The notes under the pieces: model-generated
Database searches by the model: none
What the model saw: the letters and a program-made list of their open reading frames with translations, nothing else
Told to the model about the DNA's origin: nothing
Made by a program: the position numbers and the translations under genes
In this document: positions 45,301 to 56,100 of the stretch, one piece after another
Layout of the letters: each line of letters starts with the position of its first letter
Numbering within the stretch: the stretch's first letter is position 1
Assembly: GCA_017506865.1 (NCBI GenBank)
Contig: JAFCMP010000334.1
Location: 1,612,001-1,676,000, forward strand
Reading direction: 5' to 3'
Length of the DNA stretch: 64,000 nt
Origin: Tribonema minus
Lineage: Eukaryota; Sar; Xanthophyceae; Tribonematales; Tribonemataceae

Positions 45301-48300
45301 AGTCAGCAACAGCCGTACAACATTGACGCACCACGCAGCAAGAGAGTCACCCGCTGGTCACTGCAGCTTAACATGGGCTGCCATTTGCACCATTACCTGT
45401 TGCAGTTGCACGCACTTCACCTCTGCGCTTGCGTCCTCGCCTTCCTTCGCGTCGTTGGTCGCCGCCCACAGCACGCTGCTTGCGCGCCCATCCTACGCCA
45501 CATCACCTGACACTGCATCCTCAAACAACCGTCTGAGCAGGCGCCAGCGCCTGACCTAACGCCCTCTAAGTTACTCGGCACGCATGCCTGCTGAATGGTC
45601 ATTATCATCGTGCGAGTTCCGCACTGATTGGAAGCATACTGCGTCACACTGCGCTCGAGTACGCACGCAGTGCGCGCGTAAACGCGCACGCTGCGCGCGG
45701 CTCCAGCGCGCGAACTCCGCTGCTCTGCTGACGCGCGCCAGTCTCCCCGTCTCTGGCGCCCGCCGCTGTGACGCCTCGCCCCCGCCAGGCTTCAGCATGG
45801 ACATCCTGGCCGTGTGGGACACCAACTTCAACAAGGCGAAGTACGCCGTCCAGGCGCGCGGCAGCGGCACGCTCTTCCAGAGCGTCGCGGACGTGTGGAT
45901 CTGGCAAGGCGTTTATGACGCCGACGGGAACACCATCGAAGGGGCGGGCGCGGTACGTGCTGTTGCGTGCCGCCGCGCTCCCAGCGCGCCATGTGTCGCG
46001 TGCTGAGCGCGCCATGTGTCGTTGTGCAGCTGAGCCTCATCGTCGTGACCAGGGGTCGGTGCCTGCAACCTCTCACGGCTAGAAAACGCCCATGGCATCA
46101 TGCTCGGAATGCGTGTGCTGATCACTTGAAGCCCTGTGTATGTGCAACAGTTACCCCGCGTCTACAAGTAGGGATGGTCGGCCGTTGCCTGTACTTGCGA
46201 CTGCAGCTTGGAGCGTGCGTCTTTGGACCGTGTCTGCAGCAACGAATCTGCGCAGAGTGACTGGACGCTCACGCTTCAGCTTGAGAGAGCAGACAAACAT
46301 ATGACGCGCACAAACACACACGTAAAGGTTGCAGATGGTATTGCGCCTGCTCTGCCGCGCCGCGCAGTCCCACGCAGCAGCCACCCCTGAAGGACTGAGC
46401 CGCAGTCTATGGCTGCTCAAAGCCGCGGTGAGCTTCCTGAACGGCCCACAAAGCCGTGCCTCACTGAATCAGTTCAGTCTCTTTCACCTCAGTTCTAATC
46501 TGAATGATCCACATCACTAAAGCCACCGCTGACGGCGCTGCACGCGTTGCCGCGCCGCCGTGACGCAGGCTCGCAAGCTGGCGCCAATGCCGCTGACCAT
46601 CTACCAGGGTCCGTACGGCACGGGCATAAACTCCGCCATAGACTACTACAGCAGCACGTACCAGCTCACGCGCAGCCGCCTCAAGTACGTGGTGAGTGGC
46701 GAGCGCTGCTGGGGTTAGGGTTAGGGTTAGCATGCGCTGCCCGCAGCTCTGAAGGACCTACTGCCAGATTTTTTTTTTGAAAAGTGCGAGCATATGGTTG
46801 CTGAACTCAGGAGTGCAGTCGTGCACCATCGCGGTAGCCCTCATGTCTGTGTTTGACACACCACGACCGCTGTTGCCATGGACGGTCACGACTCAATCTG
46901 TTTCGCCTCAGTTTGTGTCCAACACACCACCGGCGCTGCCACGAGCGGCCCTGATTCAACATGTTTCACTCAAACGGAGGGGTGCCCTTCAGACGGCCTG
47001 ACGCACTGCGCACGCAGTGCTGCGCATGCAGAGCTGCGCACGCAGAGCTGCTGCAGCGGCAGTCGCTGTCGCAGCGCCTTCGGTCTGCCGCAGCCTGACG
47101 AGCGCACCGCGTTTGCCGCCTCTGCTGCCGCGCAGAACGGCTCCTACGCCATGTTCTACAACGGCGTCGTGTCGACGGCGACGCGCTACAGCAACCTCTA
47201 CCTGAACAACTACGATGAGGATGCCAGCGGCCACCTCGGCCCCGCCGCGCGGCCCGAGCCCCTCCACTTGGACAACGTGGCGATCGCCAAGATCTACATG
47301 TCGCTGGACCCCGGCATCTACACCATGTTCTACGAGGTGAGGGGGGGGCGTGTTGAGCGCTGACGCGGGGGGAGGGACTGTGGTGTGATTGATGCGTGCG
47401 TGTATGGGTGTCACAAGGGTGGTTGGTACTGCAGAGGTTTTGTGACTGGTGTTCGGTGAGTTCGCATGGCGGTGCGTGTTGCCAACTAGGGCAGCCAGCG
47501 AATCATGTGTCCGGTCGTGCTTTGCGTTGAGGGTCCTTACACTCTGTTCATCAGCTCGTTTGGCTGCACATGATACAGTCTATGTATTTGGGTCGTGCCA
47601 GGCACGTGCCTTGCGTGCTCGGATACACACGTGTGACAATCACGTACTGCTGCCTCATCGATCATCAGGCTCTGATTGGTCCGCTCGGCTAGCGGTTATG
47701 TGTAGGGCAGCTGAGCCATCTTCAGAGTGAAGTTGCTGTGTGTGTCGTGCTGTGGTGTTGTGGTGTATTGTGCGCCCCAGTGCTTGCTACATTGCCACAT
47801 GCAGCTACGCCGGGCGTTGGTGGCATGGCGGATGTGCACACAACGCCTACACAGCGGTCTCAACAGCACCTCGAGATTTTCTGTGTCTTCCTCCTGGCAC
47901 ATTCATGCCCTGAAAAGACGCAACCTGCCGATTGCACGCAGGCGCAAAAGCCCAGTGCCCCCCAGGGGTGCAAGTACTGGACCTCTTATCCTCTAGCGCT
48001 GATCATTGACCAGTCGGTGTCACTCTGAGAGCAGCCATGCTACCATGCGCTGACATTACTCTTACCTTGGAGCAGGGCTGGCGCTTGCACTAGCAGGCAC
48101 AAGTCTCCAACTTCTGCCATCGTGGGGGTAGTGAACGCAAAGGTGTTGCTCATTGCTGCGTACCGTCATAGCGCCAGCCTGCCAGGGCCAACAGTAGGGT
48201 TGGGCTAGGGCAAGGGCGTGGTTGAGGATCAAGAGTTGAGGTTCAATGTAGTTGGTCATATGCTTATATGGCATCATGCAGCACGCTGTGGTAGCCTCAT

Positions 48301-50038
48301 GCCACGCGGCCTCTGGGCAGCACAGCCAAGATGCTGTGGTAGCCTCTTGCCACGCGGCCTCTGGGCAGCACAGCCAAGATGCTGTGGTAGCCTCTTGCCA
48401 CGCGGCCTCTGGGCAGCACAGCCAAGATGCTGGTGAGGATTCTGCGCGCCACGCTGAACCGCAAGTACTCAACTTGAAGTTGTCATGACGGCCTCTTGAC
48501 GTGCTGTTGATCGTGGCTCAAGAAGTCGATGCTTCCTTTTTTTCAATGACATGATGAGCTGACTTGTGGAACTGACTAATTATGTCATTCTGCCTGCGTC
48601 CGCGCTGTGTGGTGCCGCGCAGGTCAACCCCAACTGGTTCACCATAGCGTCGACCGTGTACGGCCTCTGGCCGGCCGTGCTGGCGGTCTTTGGCCTGCTG
48701 TTCACGACGCGCATCGCCTCGCGGCGGTACCTAGTCTGCAAGGGGCCCAAGGAGCAGGTGAGCTGCTGAGGCGTGCTGCATGAATGATGATGAAGGCGCT
48801 CTTTTAAAATGTCAGGTGGTACTTGAAGGATTGAAAGGGGGGCCCGCTTGCTTGAAGGCTGCGGAAACACTCGGTGGCGTTCATAAAGTACTTGTATAGA
48901 TGCGGCGGGACATGGTCTGAGGTGCTTGGAGCAATGGCTGTCGTTGCAACATCTTGTGACGTGCTTCAAGGTAATGCAAGTTTTGCTGGCCTCCTCAGCT
49001 TTTTTACTGCATGGCCAGCACTACGCCTGCCAGTTTCGTTCTGAACGACAGCAGGCAATGGCTGCACCGTGCCCACGGCTCTGTCTTCATTGCTAGGCCG
49101 CAGGTTAACTCTGTTCCGAGCTGCGCGCACGTGCTCGGCATCGCCCGCTTGTCAGTTGACGCATCAGCAGTCACGATCGGCAAGCGCTGTGAGTTGCGCA
49201 CGAATCCCTGAAAACAGGATTGCAGGCCGTGCTGTGCATCTCGCTTCGGCAGAAGCGACATAGCCGTGCTGTGGCGCCGCGTGATGGGGCATTTGGCAGC
49301 AGCGCACGGCAGCAAACGCAGTAGAGCAGCCATGCAACTATGCACTGCCCGACGCACTGCTTGACACGCTCTCTGCGGTGGCATCATGACAGCGGTCCAT
49401 ACACTGAAGCTCTGTTGACGCTGCGGCAGCGTGCAATGCACATCATGCCTGCAGGCTTATCACCGCTACAGACTGGCAGCCTGACGGCCGCCACCAGCGG
49501 CACCGGCGGCTCGCAGCGCGCACGCACCGACCGACAGCTCACACGCACGCGTGCTGCCGCTGCTCCCCTTCCCCCCCCCCCCCCCCAGCTACTCACGCCG
49601 CGCGTGGTCCACCGCACGCGCGCCGTCGTCAGCGAGTACGGCGTCGGCGCGGACGCCGACCTCGAGCGCGACTGGTTCAAGGACACGCGGCTGCGGCTGA
49701 GCTCCATGAGCGCGCGCACTGGCAGGTCGCAGCCGCGCGAGGCGGCATCGCCGAAGCCGCGGCGCGGCAGCGGCAGCAGCAGCGCCATGACGCTGCCCGC
49801 GCTGGAGCGCGTGCTGTCCGAAAGACTGGTGGCGGACAAGGACAACGGCAAGGACAATGGCGCTGCGCACACGCCGCCCGGAGGCCTGGGGAGCTGTGTG
49901 CTCGACCCTGAAGCACGCGGGCTGGGGGAGCAGCGTGGGCGCGGCTCCGACGCGACGGCGGCGCCGCTGCGCTTCGAGCCCGCCGCCGCGCTGAGCATCC
50001 GGAGCACGTACCTGCGAGGCTTCGGCCCCGCATCGTGA
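42364..50038 (+). CDS. Two-transmembrane protein of unknown family, tandem copy 1
   Basis: Exons: 42364-42475, microexon 43325-43354, 43807-44040, 45124-45205, 45789-45952, 46569-46691, 47136-47336, 48623-48757, 49589-50038. All phases agree, giving about 509 visible residues; at least one 5' exon is missing. Layout: short cytosolic N-part, TM1 (WLLLVAGFLVYSCVSVWAAI, about 17-36), an ectodomain of about 280 residues, TM2 (WFTIASTVYGLWPAVLAVFG, about 320-344) and a Ser/Arg-rich cytosolic tail. The ectodomain has a few cysteines (SICIEGDVGC, NDCLESS, MSCWVVD), possible N-glycosylation sites (NGS, NST), a Trp-rich block (SVADVWIWQGVYDADGN) and repeated GxYxMFY-like tyrosine motifs. The tail keeps RLSSMS and ends SIRSTYLRGFGPAS. 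Topology recalls P2X or ENaC-like receptors or channels, but no family motif was found, so no function is assigned. Confidence 0.85.
43325..43354 (+). other. Conserved 30-nt microexon, copy 1
   Basis: Between a GTTGCAG acceptor and a CAACAG|GTGCGC donor, ten codons read APKAISVTQQ in phase 0, exactly the phase of the flanking exons. The equivalent at 54322-54351 in copy 2 differs at two bases, both synonymous (CCT/CCC, TCC/TCT). Confidence 0.8.
44663..44678 (+). repeat. Poly-C tract in intron of tandem copy 1
   Basis: Run of 16 C in the intron between 44040 and 45124. Confidence 0.9.
46711..46730 (+). repeat. Interstitial telomere-like tract
   Basis: GGGGTTAGGGTTAGGGTTAG lies 20 bases into the intron after exon 46569-46691; three clean TTAGGG units. 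The equivalent intron in copy 2 lacks it. Confidence 0.85.
48287..48430 (+). repeat. 48-bp minisatellite, three copies
   Basis: The unit TGTGGTAGCCTCTTGCCACG plus 28 bases repeats three times almost without change in the intron before exon 48623. The length is a multiple of three, so all frames stay open across it, which explains the overlapping repetitive ORFs here. Confidence 0.95.
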
Positions 50039-51737
50039 CGCGCGCGTTGGCGCAGCGGCGGCGCCAGAGCGCGTCTGAGTCGGAGCCTTCCCACTTGAGG
50101 TGGAAATGAAACGGCACCCACGAACATAGAACCGGGGGCCATGGCCCGTCGTCGATTAAAGCCGTGCATCCGTCGGGTTACAGGCTGATCACAGCACTAC
50201 ATGTGCGCGTACGCTGCGATTTGCTGGACCCGTGGTCTGTCCTGGCACCTGCAGTCAAAGCTGCAGAGCGGCGTGGGGGCGTGCGACAAACTTGTCCGGC
50301 ACACACTGCCCTCTATGCCCATCCGACCACAAGCTCATCTCCCTGTGATGGCTAGTGCCACAACGGCCTGCAGAGCAGACACATGCCGCATGGGCACAGC
50401 CCTCTGGCTCCAAGGAGGGCTAAAGGTAGAACATGTGCTTTAGTCCTTTCGTTTTCCTGTTACAGCCCCCTTCCCCCCCCCCCCCCCCCCTTCCCTCTCC
50501 GTCATTCCTCAGCTGAACCTCGCATTGCCATGGGCTGGTCAGACCCAAGCAGCACATCTGCGCCTGCGGGGAGCAAACCAGGTTTCTAAGGCAAAAGCCG
50601 TATCATAATAAAATCCTCGTCCGACAAGATGCATCATTGTCAACTTGAGATGGCTACTGCTCTCTGCACCTTTGTCTGGCGCAGCGTGACAGAGGCGCCA
50701 CCTGACGCTGCCTATGCAATCGCACAGCCCGCTGTCATGAAATGGATCGCACTGGCGACCTCATCAAAGCCAAAGCTCAGCTGCCTGCTCGCGCTCTATC
50801 ATTTATCATCAACATTTGAACTACGTTTGAGGCTTGTGCACACGTACACACAGTACACAGTACACAGTACGCACAGTCACGTTCTCGGAGAACTGCACGT
50901 TCTCGGAGAACCGGAACGTCAGCGTCAGTCATCTGGTGCGCCTGACAGGATACGACCCCGAGCGGCGCGTTGGCGTGGCGTCGCGGGTCGCCTCGGTCGC
51001 TTCTCGTACCTTTTGTGGCACAGGCACGGGTTGAAGGAGAGTTTGAAGGAGATAGAGGTAACTGCAGCGTCGTCGTCGTCTCACCACGGTGAAATTGCTA
51101 GCAAATGTATGTGTGCATGCCTGCGGAGGCAGCGCCTCGATATTCTATACACAACATACACAACATAGGCTCCGTCACCCTGCGCCTCCGGGCAACATGA
51201 CCCATTCTTGCACAATTCACGCGCTGAGCGCTCCAGCCAGGACCAGCCTGTGCGTATGAATGCGAAGCAAGCACATCAAACGTTGTGTGTTACGAGTTCC
51301 CACAACGTAGTTGCCAAAAGCAAGTCTTTCGAGCTGGTGACACCAGCTCCACTCCTCCTACGGTGCTTTTGCGTTCCTTACGATTTTTTTAAAGTCGCTG
51401 CTGCCCAAGGCTGTGTAGCGCGGTGTCTCGTGCAAACGCACTGGCTACCGTGCCTGCTTTGCCTCGTGTTTACATAACATCTGTACGATTTCATCAAGTA
51501 CTGCATGGTGCATAATCAGAGCTGCAGTAGGAGACAGAAGCGGCAATAAAATAAGAATGGGACCATGGGCAATTTTTGGTAAACCATAATCCTCGCAGTA
51601 CGGTTCAGTCATGTCAAGAATGCATTCATTATGTAGTTGACAGATGTGCAGCCGTTGATGACTGGGTCTGCTGCAGGCCACTGTCGCCTGCCTGTAGCCC
51701 AGAGCTTACGTGATTAGCCTGTGCCGATCCTTGCAGA
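50039..51737. other. Region between the tandem membrane genes
   Basis: No gene is proven. A poly-C run lies at 50473-50490. An open frame at 50629-51168 (+, 179 codons) covers a segment whose other frame reads NCTFSENRNVSVSHLVRLTG, with an internal duplication of CACGTTCTCGGAGAAC (50879 and 50897). One of these may be a 5' exon of the second membrane gene. Confidence 0.35.
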
Positions 51738-52171
51738 GCGCAGCTGATGCGAGGGGGAAGGCAGCTGGCAGTAGTGCTGCAGCAGTGAGGCGCCTGCGGC
51801 GGGCGCTAAGCAGGCTAAGCAGGTCACACGCGGCGGGCGGCAGCGGCTGCAGCACACACATACGCGTGCGGAGCCAGCGGAGCAGCGCTACAGCTGGCAC
51901 GCTGGTGACGCGGCTTAGTCATGTGGTGAGTGTGCGCCGCGCCGTTGCCGCAACTTCCAGAGCGCAGCCACCGCTGCTGCAACGATGTCAACGCAAGGAG
52001 CAGCAGCTTGCAATGGGATGTATACATGTATGTATGCACTGTGCGCATCAGCAGCCACTCAGGTCAGCCAACGTGGGAGGCCGTCTGTACGGCGGCGGCG
52101 CGGCGGCGCGCCTGGCGGTGCAGAAAATGACTATGAGACTGATGCGCAGTTTCAAGCTGGTTTTGAACAAG
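51738..52171 (+). other. Candidate 5' exons of tandem copy 2
   Basis: Two open stretches have plausible splice borders: 51738-51925 (acceptor CTTGCAG, donor GTGAGT; Arg/Ser-rich) and 52063-52171 (acceptor CTCAG, donor GTGAGA). The second ends two bases into a codon in one frame, matching the phase required by exon 53170. No counterpart was found upstream of copy 1, so support is weak. Confidence 0.35.
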
Positions 52172-53169
52172 TGAGACGTGACGGCGATGGCTGTCTGCCA
52201 CAGTGCCGCGGGGTGCATGTAGGCGGCAGCAGTTGCACTGCGCGGCATAAGGTGGTCGGTGCACCAGATTGGCCTGGACGCTCCCCACGGGTTAGGTTGA
52301 AGCGTTGCTGCCACCATATGCAGCACCTGCGCGCAGCGCCGACGCGGCTCGCTTATCCTATCATCAGGTATGTTGTACAAATAACCAAAGGCGTCACGCG
52401 GTTGCAGTGCCATGTCGTTCAGCCAAGCACGAGGCGTGCTTCAGAGAGTTTGAGCACTCCTGTGACCTGCGCAATGTGACTGGTGTTGAGCTGACTTGCA
52501 TGCCGTCCCCCCCCTTTCTCACTCAGGGCAAGCATCGGTCTCGTCTCACCTTCCACGCGCAGGCAGTACCGGACGTGAAACGTATAGTCACCGCATATTT
52601 GTGCTGTATCGAGTTGAGCACAATCTGCTCCACGTCCAAGGGACCGCAGTCGTATTTCCTGGAATTTGGTGGCGAACAGACTGTCTACACCCCCCGCCTT
52701 ACACCCCATGATGGAATCCGTACCTGCTTCAGTGCATGTGCAGGCCACGGCATATGCTGCGGCATGTAACGTGCGCCCTCATGGAGCTGCGGTGCTGGCT
52801 GAGCACTGGAGTTGTCACTTGTATCTACGAGTAGTACAAAGTTTTGTAGTAGTGTAGCTCATTGCCCATGGATGTCTTGCTGCCAATGCTGAACCTGGGT
52901 ACGGCGCAGCAGCTGTGACGCGCATGGGCAGCGCGCCCACTTCAGAAGATGCGCATACACTTTCTTGTGGCAGCAAGCCATCTCATTGTACTTCTATGTG
53001 CTTGGTGAACCTGAGAAACCGGCAGGTCCTCTTGCAGACCTTTGTTGTGTGCCTGCCGCAGTTACGCCATCTTTAGTACAAGTAGTCACGAGGCGCTTGT
53101 TTGTCCCGCTTCCACTGCAATCTGATCAAGCCCCTGCGTGCTCAAATTGTATACTGCTGTACGTTGCAG

Positions 53170-56100
53170 GGCTCCATCGGAGGTGGCCCCCGAGCAGCGG
53201 CGCATCGCCAATGCAACATGGGTGTCGCTCGTGGCTGCCTTTCTCATCTACTCCTGCTTCAGCGTGTGGGCGGCGATCACGGTGAGCGTTCCACCTTTGC
53301 CATCACATCAAGTTGAAGTACGGGTAATTGTCAGTGATGGACTTCCACAGACGTGCCAAGCAGCGCGTCCTCAGCACGCCAGCAGGGGTCATTATGCAGG
53401 GCTTTGCATTGCAATGCATGCATTGATCTCAACACGACTAGGGGCTGATGCTGGCATGTACATGGCAAACTGAGCGCTGCCACGCAGCATGCAGCACACC
53501 CCGCCCGATGGCCAGCGTCAGTGTGCCATGACAGTTCACAGCCGGCAGGAAGCGCGGTGGACCCGACAGCATTGCTCGTTATCGCCGCTGTGATGCACGT
53601 CGTAGGTTGCCTCAGCAGTAGCATATGTCACGCCTCCACGCGAGCAGCCTGCCATTAGACGAGCGTGCCCTTGAACTAGCGACCTGGTGCGCAGGGTATG
53701 CTCACGTAAATGAATATGCGTGCATACGCTTCTGTATGGGAAGTGATATTTGCTGCAGCCATGCAGTGCAGACACTGGCCTCGTCGTAATGTGCAGCTTT
53801 AGCTGAGGGTCAGGGTCAGGGCTGACCTTCTTGGTTCAGGGTTACAGTTAGATCTTGTTGAAGTCGCCTCGTCTGTTTGACGCACTGCCGCGCTTGTACA
53901 GCACACACTAATGTGTGAGCGAGATCACCCCATGTAGTTGCGAAGTTGGTCTGGAAAGGCATTTTAATCTGCCTGGCGCATCACCAGAAATGTAGAGAAG
54001 GCACAACATGTATGCATCAGCGCAGGCCGCAGCCTGATTGCAACGCAGCTTCATGCAATCCGTTTTTTGGCCCACAGCACGCGCGCCTGCGGAGTCATGG
54101 TTGAAAATACCGACAGAGGCATAAGGAATGTGTGTCGGTACATACTTGAAAGCGGCCGCTGAAGCCAGTTCTGTCAGCCCAAGGGGCAGGAGCAACCGAG
54201 GCTGCAATTGCCAACAGTATGCATCCATGGCTGGGCAGAGCAAACCAATGGTGCCGTATCTGCAGCAGCAGCGGCGCGTATCTGAATGATGTCTCCATGC
54301 TGTTGCACCTGAACGTTGCAGGCTCCCAAAGCGATATCTGTCACGCAACAGGTGGGTGTGCAGTCTGGTGCACGGCTCATCATGCTGGAATGTGCAGGTT
54401 GCTTTGCTGCGCTGGCCGCTGCAGCATTTGTGGCAACGCAGTAACGGTGACGTAATCTGCGTTAAGGGGATGGTGGACCACGGCTTTCATGTGTTCTTGG
54501 TCCCACATTCACGCTGCCGTACACGTACCCACAAGGTGCTTCCTATCGTACTTGGTGGATGCTTTTCTCCACAGTGACTGCAATCACGTGTTAGGACAAA
54601 TGCCATCTTGTTCAAGTCTCTCGCTTCAGTACGCCACAGCCCTGGTGCCTGGCAGCCGCTTGCATCGGACGCGCTTCTCTCCCACAGAGTGTGTGGCAGC
54701 CGACATACTACTTCAAAGTGCGTGTTGATGCGATCTGGCAGTCGCGCCGCTGCTCCAGCTCTGGTGGTTGCAATCACGCTGTCAGGTCATCGATTCTTTG
54801 TCCCAAGCATGACCTGGTGACAGGCAGCTCCCCTTTGGAGCGATGCCCTGCTCTCAACACCCACCATGCTGACGCTTGTCCGTGACACCGCTGAGCGCGG
54901 CTGAGAGCTCCATCATGCATGCACCAGCGCATGCTTGCGGCATAGTATACGTATGTTTGTTTTACACCAGCCTTGACGTTGCGCCGCCTGCGCCGCACAC
55001 AATGTTGTCATGCGTGGCTCACTGATCAATTAGAGTCAGGACCAGCCTCAGGATCACTTGACCACAAACCATGGGTAACAATGAGACAGACATGCCCTGT
55101 CTTCAACCGCCATCACCATTGTCTGAAGCGTTTACAGGAACATAACTGTCACACCGCTTTGACACCTGCGCCCTGCGCACGACACCTGCGCCCTGCGCAC
55201 GACACCTGCGCCCTGCGCCGCCGCCGTGCGCAGAACCCGACTGACGAGCGGCACTTCAACTTTTCAGCGCCGTCCATCTCGATCTGCATAGAAGGCAACG
55301 TGGGCTGTGCCACCAGCATTTACAACAATACCTGGACAACGGACGACTGCCTTGAGAGCTCCCTCAAGTACCACGCTAAAGTGGGGTACACCGGCGAGTT
55401 CACGGAGGTTCATGACAAAAAGACGGATTACTTTCCCCTGTTGCTGGTGCGCAATGGCTCCGAGGTGAGCGCGCTGCGTGCGCAAGCGGCTGCACTTGCG
55501 GCGCGGTTATCGCATGCGGCATCAACCCAGTGTGTCACTGATTGGCTGTTCGGGCATGTCTACTACCCTCCAACGTTAGCATGCTGCAGTTTGTGCAATT
55601 TTTCATTCCACTGGAGCGAGGGCCATGCATCTGCTTGCCTCGTTCATCGCAAGCGTGCGCTATCTGGAGGATCTCATGATGCAGCGACACCAGCAGTTGC
55701 GCAGTGAGACTGAGCTTAGCATATTGAGCGCTTGCCTCGTGCCACCGTCACATGCGGATCTTTGCACTCTGCATGCCGCGTGGCGTTACGGATGCATGAT
55801 CAGCATCTACATCCACGCCTAAATGAGGCATAAGTGAGTGATTGGCGTGGTCACTCGTTCTGTTGTCATGTTGAAACTTGTGGCAGCTTGATGCCTTAGC
55901 CGGCCACCAAGCCTGACACCATCTGGTAGCTCTACCGAGCCCCCCCCCCTCTGCTCCCATCAAGCCCCCCCCCCCCCCCCCCCCCCCCGCCTCCAGTCCA
56001 CAAGCCAGTGGTCAGGGGCAGTGATATGTATGCTTCAGCAGCGTGGCAGCTGGTGACCACCCAGCGTATTTGGCCGAGTACGTAGCCTGCTTGATTGAGG

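Noticed and set aside
48287-48430. Possible CRISPR-like array
   Set aside because: Units are contiguous 48-bp repeats without unique spacers, inside a eukaryotic intron.
49384-50169. 261-codon minus-strand ORF
   Set aside because: Antisense of the last exon of tandem copy 1.
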